Positions 48,640 to 59,840 of a stretch of DNA of 64,000 bases are shown here, in pieces. Numbering within the stretch: the first letter of the stretch is position 1; each line of letters opens with the position of its first letter. Under the pieces are notes generated by a model. It saw nothing but the letters and a program-made list of their open reading frames with translations. It ran no database searches and had not been told where the DNA came from. Location of the stretch: assembly GCA_022747635.1 (NCBI GenBank), contig JAKTNV010000010.1:39828237-39892236 (forward strand), given 5' to 3'. This DNA comes from Hetaerina americana. Taxonomy: Eukaryota; Arthropoda; Insecta; Odonata; Calopterygidae. Made by a program: the position numbers and the translations under genes.

Positions 48640-50300
48640 AAGGGGGTATTCTCCTTTACCCATTGAACAATTTCCAATTGCATCTAATTTTCAGCCTTTG
48701 TTAAAGACATGTAGCACTGGCAATAGGAAAACACAGGCGTGGTCAGTCTCTAGTAAGTGTTTGACAATCATTGATTTGATATTCCCTAGGATCATGCACT
48801 TCTCATGTTCTTTGATTCAGGTGGTGAAATTCCTTCCCATTTGGCCCACATAGGCAGCTTTGTCCTCACGATAAATCACGTAAACACCACTCTTCCGTGT
48901 ACTTTCGAAAGCATCCTTGTTTTAACAAAACTACTTTGACACATTGAAAGGGGTATAAAAAGAGACCATGTATTTGCTCTTTGGGACTGGGTTGGCTATC
49001 TTGAACAAAGTATTATTAATGAAAGGGATTTTGCACCATTTTCGGGTTTCTGTGGCCAGTTCCTTAGTAAGAGACATGGTTAAGTTGTTGGCGAGCTTGG
49101 TCTTTTCCTTCTGGAGCAGAGAGTTGATCAGATCCTTGGTAGAGTCATTGTTTGCGGCAAAGTGTTTAATTATTTTGAGTTCACAGTCATAGTTTGTTTT
49201 CGGCAAAGGGATATAAATTAGTCTACTTTTAATAGGGTAGAAGCTGACTAGTTTATGGGAAACAGGGTGGCAAGAATCTGAGGGAATCATTTGGTCTGAA
49301 TATGAGGGCTTTCTGTAGATATCAAACATGAGTTTGCTTCCCCAATATTCGATAATAAGGTTGAGGCAATTAATTTTCCCATCAACTCCATGTATTGCTC
49401 CCCATCCAACAGAACAGGATGTCGTTTACATATCTATACCAGTATAGGATGTTGTCCACTATTTTTTATGTTCTAGAATTGAAAATCTTCTCCTCTAATC
49501 TGTCCATGAAAATTTCTGCTAGAAGAGGGGAAAGAGGTGGAGCCCATGGCTAGTCCTCTTTTGCTTGTAATACACTCCATCGAACAGAAATTAATTTTGG
49601 TTGACGCAAAGTTGGACTAACTTACATATCTTGGTGTTTATTAAGCTGTCTACATTGGCATTGGAAAGGATGTCTTGGGTGTATAATGATACCTCTTGTT
49701 TCCAAATTGAGGGAAAAGATTTTGGATGAAAAATGATACTAACTTGGCGTTCAGAGTGAAGGTAACATTTTGGAGCAGTTCCACAAAAGACAGTGAATCT
49801 TTGACGCCTAAGTTTGATTTAAAATCAGAGTTGGCAAAGAAATTGAATTTAGTTTAGAGGAAGTATGCGCAGGCGCACCCATACTGGCTACCACAGGCCT
49901 AATTGTTACGTCTTTTTTGCGGAGTTTGGGTAAACCATACAATCTTGGGAGTAGTGGCCTCAGAGTAACCAGGTAAAATTTTTCCCTGTCACTAAAAACA
50001 CTAACTGCCAAAGATATTGTATTTTACTAACTTTTGGTATGCTGCAATGCAGTCTTTCTTCAGGATTCAAAATTGTTGGAGGAAATGAAGTCTTGACACT
50101 TACTTATGTAATTATCTTTGTATATAATTACGATGCACTTTCCTTTATCTGCTTTGATGATGGTGAGTTTCTCATATTCTATTTCCTTTGAGAGGGTCTT
50201 GAGAGTGGCTTCTTTCATAGTTGGGCAATGGAACTTGCCGGGCACCTTCTTTATTTCAGCCGAAATGATGTCGGTGATGAGATGCTTAGGGCCAAAGCTT
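48640..50300 (-). mobile_element. Penelope-like element, RT and GIY-YIG endonuclease relic
   Basis: Minus-strand order from 50300: EKLTIIKADKGKCIVIIYKD (about 50160), PRLYGLPKLRKKDVTIRPVV (about 49920), FDGVYYKQKRGLAMGS (about 49550), YWYRYVNDILFCW (about 49425), MFDIYRKPSYSDQMIPSDSC (about 49320), then GVYVIYREDKAAYVGQMGRN (about 48860), a GIY-YIG-type domain. This is the full landmark order of a Penelope-like RT with a C-terminal GIY-YIG endonuclease. Stops and frameshifts break it, and the RT catalytic YVDD reads YVND. It lies in THAP intron 5 in the same orientation as the gene. Confidence 0.88.
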
Positions 50301-50349
50301 TAGCCAGAAATGGCCACTGCACAGCCTAGAAATCTGGTCGCACTTATTA

Positions 50350-50840
50350 ACTTATCTAGTGGAAAATTGTTACTATCGATTCTTGATTACCTTCAATATC
50401 TCTTCTGAATATTTTCTGGTTCAATCAATAATTTTCCTGCCACATATTTAATAGTTAGTACTGATTTTTTCTTTTTACTTCCTGATAGTACTTTCACCTT
50501 TCACTTTTTGTACAGCACATCTACTTCACCTTTCCTTAGTGTACTCTTTAATATCTAATATGCTGCAATATACATATAGAATTTCATTCCATTAACTTGT
50601 GCATAAAAGCTCAATTCAACTTATTTACTTAAGTGGCAAAAGAAATATTAAGAATGCAAAGAAAGAAAGAAAGAGGAGGTGAAGTAAATCTTTCATTAAT
50701 ACAAACAGTGATCTCCTGAATGCTTCTATAATGTCTCTTGATAAATAAGCGTATTTAAATTGCTAACCCATATTATTAGCTAAAAACTAACATGCAGAAC
50801 AATGCATTTGAAGTTCCTCAGGATAAGTGGTAAAACTTAC
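50350..50840. other. THAP intron 5, 5' end, no feature
   Basis: AT-rich intron between the Penelope-like relic and the 41-nt exon. Nothing recognised. Confidence 0.4.
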
Positions 50841-50881
50841 ATAACTTAACACATTATCTCTTGAAGCTGCAGAATCTGGTC
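50841..50881 (-). CDS. THAP gene exon 5: 41-nt microexon
   Basis: The exon is 41 nt between a strong acceptor (long T tract, CACTTTTTTAG) and a consensus donor (TAT/GTAAGT). It completes the split glycine codon from exon 4 and adds PDSAASRDNVLSY, ending in phase 0, which matches the phase-0 start of exon 6. It codes for a polar linker between the ZAD-like part and the zinc finger. The exon is too short to stand out as an open frame; it was found by following the phase. Skipping it would shift the frame in exon 6, so it must be included to make the C2H2 finger. Independent support is limited to the splice sites and phase match. Confidence 0.75.
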
Positions 50882-52597
50882 CTAAAAAAGTGAAAAAAGA
50901 AACAAATAATTAAGGGCAATGCATTAAGTTCCAAGTGTTCCACAAGAACACTAACAAAACTCATTTATAATGACAGACAACTACTTACATTTACAAGACA
51001 ACAAGTAGAACAAGCCACAAATACAGAAGTGAAAATGAGAATCATTGGCTGATGAGAATTCAAGGAAATTCGCATTCACTGGTGTGAATGAGTATACACA
51101 GTTGTATTATTAAAATGAACAAACATCAACACATACATTGATAATGGATAGAATACTTTAGGCTGCGAGTTGATATCCTCATTTTTTTATAGAAGCCTGT
51201 TGATTCATTACAGGAACTCCCCTTCTGGCACAAAAGCAGCACATGATACTTACTTAATACTTAGATCCCAAACAGAGCTTCCAATAAATCAGTGACTTCA
51301 AATTCACAGTTACACAGGATATTTGAAAGTGGAAAATTTTCATCCTCTAGGTTTTTCAAAATTCACTATAAATCATAGGATTTTTTTTAAACAGCTGTAT
51401 TTTAACTTTCATTAGCATTAATTTTAATTAGGCAGGTAGATGATTTCCTCCATAACTACGGTATTTCTACTATAGAAATTATAACTAGGAAAGAAATAAT
51501 AACTCAAGAGGATGATTCAAAACATAGCAACACCAAACCTATAGGGATGATTGATTACATAATCACATCATAAAAGCAAGTTGAAGTATGAATGATAAAG
51601 GAATAAAATAGGCATAAGTACCTGTAGTGCCACAAGGAACTGTGATCAAGCTACATATTTCTATTCTTCTAATATAAGCTGATAAATAATGTTCTGAGCT
51701 ATCGAGCAACATTAGATAACTTGTTTAAGATATTATAATATAGTCCAGCGGATGGCAGTTACACTAGATTGAAATATTATCTAACCAATTCAAATAATTG
51801 GGGAAGAATGTTCCTATATCTTACCTAAGGAATATTTACTAAATGTACAACAGTGAACTTTTGATGTAAAAGAAACCATTTTGGCAAACCAGCTAAGGAA
51901 CTAGCAAATAGTTCATTTTATTCAGTTAAAATCAGAGTAAATCTATTATTTTCAAAAGAGCCCATAACTGGTATTAAACCATTTACCCAATCAATGCTCT
52001 GAGACAATGTGAGACAAGCACCTACATCAAAATCAAAAACAAGAATAGGAATTTTAAAGGAATACGTCAACTATTACTTCATATGAATGAACATAAAATA
52101 ATAATAATTTATTACTATTCCATAAGGTCAAATAAAACATAAATAAAACGTAAAAAAACAACACGTCAAATAAACAGATCATATCTACTCATTAGCAACT
52201 ACAAATATGATTGTTCATAGAGCTTTTATTCCAATGCCTGGATTGGAAATGGATAATTTCTCAAAATCTAACAAATGATTATTTCAAGGGCTATAGGAGT
52301 CCAGCGAGCAGCTGTGAGAATGGGATACAATCAATTCAAAAATAGGAGATAGAAAAACAGATTTTCAGGAAAATCTAATATTAATAGAAAGGGATACATT
52401 TTACGTTTAAAGCTAAAATTAATCTCTCTCAAAACTTTGATCTTTTTGGAATTCGATTTAATTCAGTATCTATTCATTTTTTGATTTGAGACAGTATTTT
52501 CAACCCCCATACAAAATACCAAGATAAGCATTGATTTTCCTGTTTTTATAAGCAATTCTTAATTAACCAGCTACAAAATTTATTCAGCAAGACTTAC
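50882..52597. other. THAP intron 4
   Basis: AT-rich and CpG-poor, with no recognisable element. Confidence 0.5.
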
Positions 52598-52895
52598 CTA
52601 ATACTTTCTCACCAAATTCATCCAGAATTGCAACATGTGAATCAAATTCAGGTTTTAGCATAGCTTGTTCATTTGCTCTCAGACTTTTGATCTGAAGGCA
52701 GCCTTGAAATGCATGCTTCAGCTTAGTTAATTCTGCTTCTATTTTATCTGCATAGTTAATAAGATGAGCGCAGAAGTAGCAGACTGAGTCACTTGATGAG
52801 CACTGTTTGATCTTTGATGACTTATTACTGGAAATTCCATTTAAATATTGGTACAGAGAAAGTCCTGTGGTTACTGTCAGAGTGCTAAGGTATTC
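52598..52895 (-). CDS. THAP gene exon 4: second Cys pair of ZAD-like module and helical region
   Basis: The exon is 298 nt, entering in phase 0 (acceptor TTATTGTAG) and leaving with one base of a split codon (donor GTAAGT). Residues 137-174 (EYLSTLTVTTGLSLYQYLNG...) form the central part of the Cys4 module. DSVCYFCAHL gives the second pair, C175 and C178, followed by a long amphipathic stretch (INYADKIEAELTKLKHAFQGC), as in the last helix of ZAD domains, where a similar helix mediates dimerisation. The rest (to EFGEKVL, 235) is charged and of unknown function. The ZAD assignment is an inference from Cys spacing and helix placement. Another treble-clef-like Cys4 module is possible. Confidence 0.85.
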
Positions 52896-54550
52896 CTACA
52901 ATAATAAAATCAGTAGAATTGGTCAAGACTTACAAATTCTACTATTGCAATCTGCTATTACAAATACTACTATTCATACAAGTATTGTTATGGAGGATGT
53001 AATCAAACATTTTAATAAACAATTGCCATTATAAATTTTAAGGCATCAATAAAAATGTCACCATTAAATTGATTCAGTGACTAAAATTTTATCACCACTC
53101 AAATATAAATACAAATATTGGACCATTGTACCAATGCTCTTAATAAAATGCAATCCATCTTCAGAATTATTTTAATGGTGTGTAATTAAATCTGCAAAAC
53201 AAGCTGCTGGCATTAGGAAAGTCATCAAAAGAAAGTCCAGGCCATGAAGTAAGTAATACAGCCAAGGGAAAAGAAACAACAAGTGCATGAGGAATGAAGG
53301 ACTATCATTTTAAAAAGAAGTATTGAGTGAAATTAGCAGAAAGCTAGAAAAATTTGTCAGATAAATCAAAGCAAATCAGAGAAAAAAATTGTGAATGGAA
53401 AGTTGAAAGCTGTGAATAAGAAAGTGGAAAACCACTTCAAGGAATGTAGCTAAATTCACTATATAATTTGAAATAATCACAAGGACTTTTAAAATTAAAA
53501 TTAAGACTAGCAATGAGGAGAAAATCCTGGGAGCAATTGTACTACTTGTAATTGAATTACAATTGTAGAGATCAAAATAAAAATTGTTTAAGAGAAATAA
53601 AACAATGAAGAGCATAAAGGAGATACCATATTGAGGTGATAATGTATGACTAACACAGCAGTTAGAGGTCTTTGCGACAACAAAGCCTTAGAAAGTGTTA
53701 CTTCTAAGCTTGTTAAAAATTTTGGACCATTTATTTTCATGATGCTGCACTAAATCAGGTGACATACACTCAAATAGGGCTTGACTTCCATGGAACAGAA
53801 TTGTTCTTATTTCCAATGAGAAGACAACTTATACATATGAAAATTTATTAACTACAAGCCTGATGACTTAAACATAAATTATCTGAACAAGAATAAAACA
53901 TTGAATAATGGGAAGTAAAGCAGATTTTTTTCTTGATTAAGACCAGTTTGCATATAGGTCATCATAGGTATATATATCATATAGGTATATATATCATATA
54001 GGTATATCAGGGGTACAAAATCTACTTAGGTAGTCCTTAGGCTACTCATAGGAAAGAAAATGAGGAAATTCATCACACTAGCAGATTTGACAAAAAATAA
54101 TTCAATATTGCCGTCTGGAATAACGAGATTAAATGACATATGAGGGTATTCCAGAATAGAAGAGTCAGACCAAACCTTTAAAAAGAAAAGGCATTTTCCC
54201 ATTATCTACTATACATACATCAAGAGGGCATTGCACTAGATCAAAGGAAATACTTAAAAGATGCATGCCCTTGGCTGATATGTTGCATTTTACAAAAAAC
54301 ATAGATGTTGAGACAGAAAGAGGAAATCTGAAGACTTAGTCAACTCTTAATTTACAGAAGTTAAGGAAGACATGTCATTCAAAGACTCGAAAACAAAAAA
54401 GAAGCCGTAAAACATCAGAAGGCAGAATAAGAGATTACACTGGAGAATCAACAACTAGGTGTTGGAAAAATTACAAATAAATAAGGAAGAATTAGAACAA
54501 CAACTCAGGAAAAGAAGTTAACTAACAAAGAGAAGTGTATTGACAGCTGG
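52896..54550. other. THAP intron 3, left part, with a short tandem repeat
   Basis: A 19-bp unit (CATATAGGTATATATAT-like) is repeated about three times at 53960-54008. The purine-rich remainder up to 54550 may be decayed LINE sequence but gives no readable motif. Confidence 0.4.
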
Positions 54551-54795
54551 TAACATAAGCCTGAAAGTAAATTATGTACACCTGAAATATTTATCTCGGT
54601 GGCAGTGAATCATGGACAATAGCAGCAGCAGAATATACAAATTTGGGTACAATAGAAATGTCGGGTTACAGAAATATGATGAAGACCAAATGGATTGAAT
54701 AAATGACAAACAAATAGTTCCAAGAAGAGTGGAGGGAGGAAAAAGACAGTCTAGTTAGAAGGCAGTCTTTCCAGTTCTTTTTGAATTAAAGGATA
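54550..54795 (+). mobile_element. LINE 3' fragment, plus strand, in THAP intron 3
   Basis: The plus-strand reading SWTIAAAEYTNLGTIEMSGY and RNMMKTKWIE is the decayed form of the C-terminal LINE segment usually reading ...SWTL...LEAFEMW.YR.MLKIKWT. It is antisense to the gene and ends about 30 bp from exon 3. Confidence 0.65.
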
Positions 54796-54827
54796 GGACA
54801 CCATAATTTTTCCATTTAAATGCCTAC

Positions 54828-54962
54828 CTTTTTGTCGTCCAATGGACGGCTACACACAACACATTCAGGAGTAGGATTCATTGCTTGCTTGCATTGCTCC
54901 AACATGTCTATGCAGTAAATCACTGATTCATCATCAGTTCTAGGTTGCTTAGACCTTTTCCC
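54828..54962 (-). CDS. THAP gene exon 3: basic linker and first Cys pair of ZAD-like module
   Basis: The exon has 45 codons, phase 0 at both ends (acceptor TAATTTAG, donor GTAGGC). Residues 92-99 (GKRSKQPR) are basic. A short helix-like stretch with C-x6-C spacing (IYCIDMLEQCKQ) follows, then PECVVCSRPLDDKK, the first C-x2-C pair (C125, C128). The pair is completed by C175 and C178 in exon 4. A spacing of about 46 residues between pairs resembles the arthropod ZAD domain, a dimerisation module of many insect zinc-finger proteins. The exon lies directly downstream, on its own strand, of an antisense LINE relic (54550-54790), so that relic sits in intron 3. Confidence 0.85.
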
Positions 54963-56084
54963 CTAAATTATAAATAAAAAAGTACACAAATAAGCCAGAG
55001 TATTTTGATTAATTCTGCAACAATATTAATCATAGAAAACAGACTTTATTACAGCTTGTAGTTGGCAAGCTTCAAGGTGAAAGTAATTTTATGTTTGTGC
55101 TATAGTTTCTAGTATTACTAACATTTTACTTCAAAACCTTGGAATCCAATTTTGGTGCATGAACCAGGAATCCAAACCAGGGTACCATACACCTGACATA
55201 AGTTCATGCAAAAATGTGCCGATCTCAATCGAGGACCGATATTCAATATCAACATAGGCAGTAATACTGTGTTGATACATTATGTCTTTAAGCAATAACT
55301 GCATGGTAAAAAAACACTGTCTCCTGTAAGCTCCTGACCTCACAGAAAGTCAGATGGAACTAGGTACTGGACGAGCAATTCCCGGCAGAAGGTACAGGAT
55401 TTCAAAAAATGTTCCTTCATACAATAACACTTTTGTCCTTTTTGTAACTTAACACGAAATTAGTCATGTAACCTTGCAATAAAATCTGGATTATGCAAAA
55501 GAAAACTTTTATCCGAAAATAGTAACTTACTTAAAATATTTACTACAAAGGAATCATAAACCCTAGCATTTTTAATTGAAATTAAAAGCTATTCTATGAA
55601 TGCAGGAAGAGTAACCAAACAAGATAAATCAATTCTTCATGCATTATGATAAAAACCAATAATCCACACTAATATATAAAAATGTTTCTGCGTAAATAAT
55701 TACTCATATTTGATGCCCTTTCACAAAAAAACTGCACAGCCTGAGGTTGAATTTCTGATTCTGGCAGAATTTTTCAGTGGCATCCCAATCCCAACTTGGG
55801 GTGCTATGCGAAGTCACCATCTGTCAGATAGGACATGAAACTGTGGACCCCTTGAAGTTCTTTCTTAAGAGTAAGCTTATGCTAGTGCTAGTTTTCTCTC
55901 CACCCTTCCTCATAGTCTAAAAATCCTAAATTTACCCCAAATTAACCACCTTTCCTAATGGTGCAAATGAACTTAGCTGCCAATAACCTTCTCTAACAAG
56001 ACAACAAGAAAACCCAACTTTTGAACCAAACTGGTACTCCTGTGCATGCTAAGGAATGAAGTGAACAAATTGAAAAATACTCAC
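54963..56084. other. THAP intron 2
   Basis: AT-rich, no recognisable element. Confidence 0.5.
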
Positions 56085-56204
56085 AGCCACATTTTTAGCT
56101 TTCCTTTTTACAACAACATCAAAGATAGTTGGAATAGCATTCGATTTTAACTTCTTCTTACCATCCACCCGAGTCACCTCCCATTGATTCTCTTCAAAAT
56201 GTTC
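56085..56204 (-). CDS. THAP gene exon 2: end of THAP domain
   Basis: The exon has 40 codons, phase 0 at both ends, between a TTTTCCAG acceptor and a GTGAGT donor. It begins EHFEENQWEV, supplying the zinc-binding H53 to complete C-x4-C...C-x2-H. It continues through DGKKKLKSNAIPTIF (ending at residue 79), the AVPTIF-type box that closes THAP domains and is needed for the fold. After this comes a basic run (VVKRKAKNVA, 82-91) that, with GKRSKQPR from exon 3, could be a nuclear localisation signal. There are no stops or frameshifts. The identity rests on exact motif spacing; total THAP length is about 79 residues, normal for the family. Confidence 0.92.
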
Positions 56205-56440
56205 CTGGAAAATATACGCGAAGTACGTAATAATCTTTAAAAGGTTTGATAGGTTGAAATTCCATTAATTTTCATGATTTAACCACACTTTTCAATGATT
56301 TGCTGAGCATAAACAGTCATTTTTATGTCTTTCCTTAAATTTAATATGAACTCAACTTGAAATTATCCATAAATAAACTTTAAATGTGTAACATCAAAAA
56401 AGAACGTGCATTACAAGGATGCCAAACCATTTACATTTTC

Positions 56441-56545
56441 TTATATAAAATCAGTTAGGTTGGCTTATGACCAAGTTTGGCAGTCAACCAAGGGGTTGCA
56501 AGCAATGCTGAGTGAATCCGAAATTCAGTGCAGTAGATATTGGAT
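56441..56545 (+). mobile_element. Short LINE fragment in THAP intron 1
   Basis: AAAATCAGTTAGGTTGGCTT ... CAAGGGGTTGCAAGCAATGC aligns by eye with 2350-2455, the FADD-box region of the LINE (reads VRLAYDQVWQSTKGLQAMLSE). Confidence 0.7.
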
Positions 56546-56999
56546 AAGGTTAGGGTATTAAGTACATGGGACCATTGGGATCTTTTAGGTTCAATCTTGC
56601 CTTAATAAGATCATCTGACTTATAAGAAAGTTGAATAGATGAAATAATAAAAAGGTTGCACAGAAAAAATATTTTGGGAGTACCACCATTTCTCATAAGT
56701 GAATAAAAAATATAAGCTAAATGGAGTATATCAAATACTGCCAAATGTATCATAATTTAAACCAATCAGATGATACATTTTATAAATCAATTTTTCCAAA
56801 CTTTCAGCATAATCGATTCAGTAGAGATAGCAGAGAATGGAATAGAAAAATATTCACGATGTGAAGTAAGGTTTGTAGAGAAGTGACAAATAACAGATAT
56901 ATGCTCCGCTAAGATACGTTCTATTCAAAACCTTTACAATCATGATACTTGGATGGTTAAAAATATGACCTATGACTGGGAAATAAGTAGTAGCATTTA

Positions 57000-58100
57000 G
57001 GGGAGGCGACCGACGGCTGAGGTCATTTGCGCCATAGGGGATGGATAGGAAAGGAAATCGGCTTCATAAAGCAGGGCAAACAGGAATCATGGCAGATATT
57101 TTAAATTACATCACAGCTTTCAGAGGAAGAGTTTGGCTTTTTTTCACATTCACTTGAAGAGATTACTGAATTTCGTGAAACATCTTTCTTCTAAGAAATA
57201 GATAATCATCACTTTTAAGGTGTCGAAAGACTTAGCTGATCTGTGGTGTAATGTGTAACTCTACCAGAGATATTATTTAATTGAACTTATACGACACTCT
57301 TTGGCCTACGATGAAGTTGAAAACTCTAAAAGGCGCGTATCCTTTGATATGAATAATGGAACGGAAGGAAAACTTGCGTTGCTAGATACATTTTATTTAC
57401 CTCACATAGGTACGACGTATCTTTGGGGGTCCAATTTTTTCTGTTCACCATGGCAGCCCACTTTGCTCTCCTTACTGGGTCACGAGGAAATACTTTCAAG
57501 CAAACACCATCCTCAGTCCTGTTACTACAACCGTAAGCACTACAACCTGGCATTTTTGACACTTTAGACTAACCGATGGATGTCAGAAGATTCGCTCCAG
57601 TTTTTATTATTGGGTTATCCCCGCATTAAATCACCGTCATTTCGACCGGTCTAACCATATCTAAGGTTCAAAATTTAAATTCCGATCAAGACATTAGAAG
57701 TTTAGCTACACAACCAATAAACTTTGAAAACAAAGCAAATTTTAAGACACTGCTGCTTCCTTGAGTTTGCCACTATTATGATTTCGACTGCCGATAATAA
57801 CGCTTTCGTCGCGTTTTTGTTCCGAGAGAAGACTGGGAACTTCCTTCCCGGACTATTCAAATGAAGTCACTTCGCATTACGTAATATGTTTCGGTAAATA
57901 TTTGGATTCAATTCAGAGATTCTGAAATTCCCTGTTGAAGATAAGGCATTGTTCTTCAGTTTTTTAGCTTAACTTATTGTAAAAAAATAATAAGAGACAT
58001 CCTTAAGGAGTGTTCTCTGTTTACATATCAATTTCACAAACATAGGAATGGACGGTCGGGAATGTAGACCCGTATTCTGGCAAAAATAAATGAATTAATA
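57000..58100. promoter_or_regulatory. CpG-rich promoter block upstream of the THAP gene
   Basis: By hand I count about 35 CpG in 57001-58020 (1,020 bp), against 2 in 40021-41040 inside the depleted domain. The block covers THAP exon 1 and about 500 bp upstream. I see no clear TATA box before the ATG. CpG-poor sequence resumes on the right by about 58.3 kb, so this could be a bidirectional promoter. Confidence 0.5.
57401..57553 (-). CDS. THAP gene exon 1: N-terminal half of THAP domain
   Basis: The exon has 51 codons from ATG (57553-57551, context CAAAAATGCC) to GAG, followed by a GTAAAT donor. It contains the first two zinc ligands, C4 and C9 (MPGCSAYGCSNR), then the family-typical hydrophobic FP.DP.RR.KW pattern with invariant W32, the NW.P segment, and the third ligand C50 in YLCE. 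THAP is a C2CH zinc-coordinating DNA-binding domain. The fourth ligand (H) lies at the start of exon 2, so the border falls between LCE and EHF. A GTG-initiated frame three codons longer exists upstream, but the ATG directly before PGC is where THAP proteins normally start. The exon sits in the CpG-rich 57.0-58.1 kb block. Confidence 0.92.
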
Positions 58101-58299
58101 ATGCCCATAAGAATTCATATGGTAAATTTCTCATTGCCTATTTTACTTGGTGGAATATTACCATTGTAGCGTATTCAATTTGAAGCTAGTGGGTGGGTTT
58201 GCACTATAAGTTTCCACAAAAAAATATGCGGTGAAAATTCTCTGAATTCAGTCGTATTGTTTGGGGAATGTTCCCAAAATCTATATTGAATGATTTCTG

Positions 58300-59840
58300 G
58301 ACAGTACTGCACCTCTCAGGAGAAATGGATTCAGAGATAATACTGAAAATTCTCCATCATTACAGGTGGTCTGATTTGGATGTATCATTGTTATGAGCTG
58401 TGTTTTGCCTGATATCTGATGGTCTGCCTGATAACTGAGTATTTGGTGTGTGGTCTCCATCTAATAATACAAACCTGCACATCATTGTTGTGTGGCTGCA
58501 TCGTATAAAACCATTGATACAAATCCCAGATGTTAATTATGCCTGATTTGGATAAGAGTATCCTATGATAAAGTAATAAAAAACATGAATGACTGCCAAA
58601 AGGAGAGCTAGATCCAAAATCAGGGTCAATTGTCCCCTAATAGGATCGGCTACGGTATATTTGATGCTCATAAAGTCTAAAAGTGGCCAAATAAGTGGGC
58701 TGGCTTGAAAACTCAAAGGAATCTGCTGAAGGTCAGGGCCACCTATAAAATCCTTGGCTAAATGTTCAAATTAAACATTAATGAATGCAAAAAAAGGTTT
58801 GTTCTCCAAAAGAATGAGTAGCTAGTAAAATATAGCCAGCCAAAAATTATGGAAAAAAGGAGGGCTAGATTACAAATACTCACAGCCCTGTATTATGATA
58901 CACATGCTCCTTTGTCAAGCATAGAACCATATTATTAGTGTCAAAATTAACCTGGACTTTCTGTATCTTTCTTTCATTTTCCCTTGAGCGCCCCAAACCA
59001 AACTTCATCTGTTAATAATTTGGTTAGAAGATATGGTTTTGGCCCATTGCAATGTACTAAGTGTTACACAAAATCTGCATTCTATCTCAGAGATTATCTT
59101 TATCCAAAATATTATATATTACAATTTTTAGACTATCAGTGGTGAGTATTAGAATACACATGAAGATAGTGGCTGAAACTTTACAATCTGTACCTTGCTA
59201 TGGGAGAATTATTCAGGTATTCTGTATATTAAATATTTTCATGTAAAATTCAGAAGAATTAAAGCTTCAATACAAAATGAAACAGGGCAGAAGTGCAAAT
59301 TTCAGTGTCACAAGCACAAGTCATAAAAGTTCAGTCATTGCTGCTTTGGTTCATTTGTATTGTACCTGGAGCACCTTTGCTTCATTATTTCAATATCTGA
59401 TGCAGAACACGTAATTACAGTTCTTTTGCAGTCCTCCATACTTTTCATATTTAACACATTCCTCTGTTTTAAGCAAATGAAGCAGGATTAACTTAGATAG
59501 TAACTATGAATCAGCTAATTTAAGAGCCCTCTGAAATATAATATATGCCATGAACTATATACAACCAAAGAAAACTTTAAAATCACCTGTAACATAAGCA
59601 ACTAAACTTTTGCAGCTTCTTTTACTCTAATTACTTGTTCCCTTCTCACCATTCACAACCTTTTTTGCCATACAAGAGTAAAGATAAAATCTTCTCACTT
59701 ACAAGTGTGTCTGTTAAAATCTCCCAAAGAAGAGTGCACAGCAGGGGAATATCGAGCTTAGATGGCCTCCTAACAAGACATGATATATTCAAGTGCAGTG
59801 CCACATACTGGCACCACGTTTTCTGTGACTGGACGGGGAC
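58300..59840. other. CpG-poor region right of the THAP promoter, no gene seen
   Basis: CpG falls again after about 58.3 kb. I see no exon with both coding motif and splice sites on either strand. Confidence 0.4.

Larger units (their letters stand above)
44471..57553 (-). other. THAP / ZAD-like / C2H2 gene, complete six-exon locus
   Basis: The locus is assembled from six minus-strand exons with consistent GT/AG sites and phases: 57401-57553, 56085-56204, 54828-54962, 52598-52895, 50841-50881 and 44898-45248. The coding total is 1,098 nt (365 residues plus stop). Domain order is THAP (1-79), a basic linker (about 82-100), a Cys4 ZAD-like module (125-178), a helical charged stretch (179-235), a linker, and C2H2 (315-335) followed by an acidic tail. 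A candidate AATAAA poly(A) signal on the minus strand lies at 44476-44471, giving a 3' UTR of about 420 nt. This suggests a sequence-specific DNA-binding nuclear protein; its target is unknown. Introns carry decayed LINEs and PLEs. No transcript evidence is available. Confidence 0.85.
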
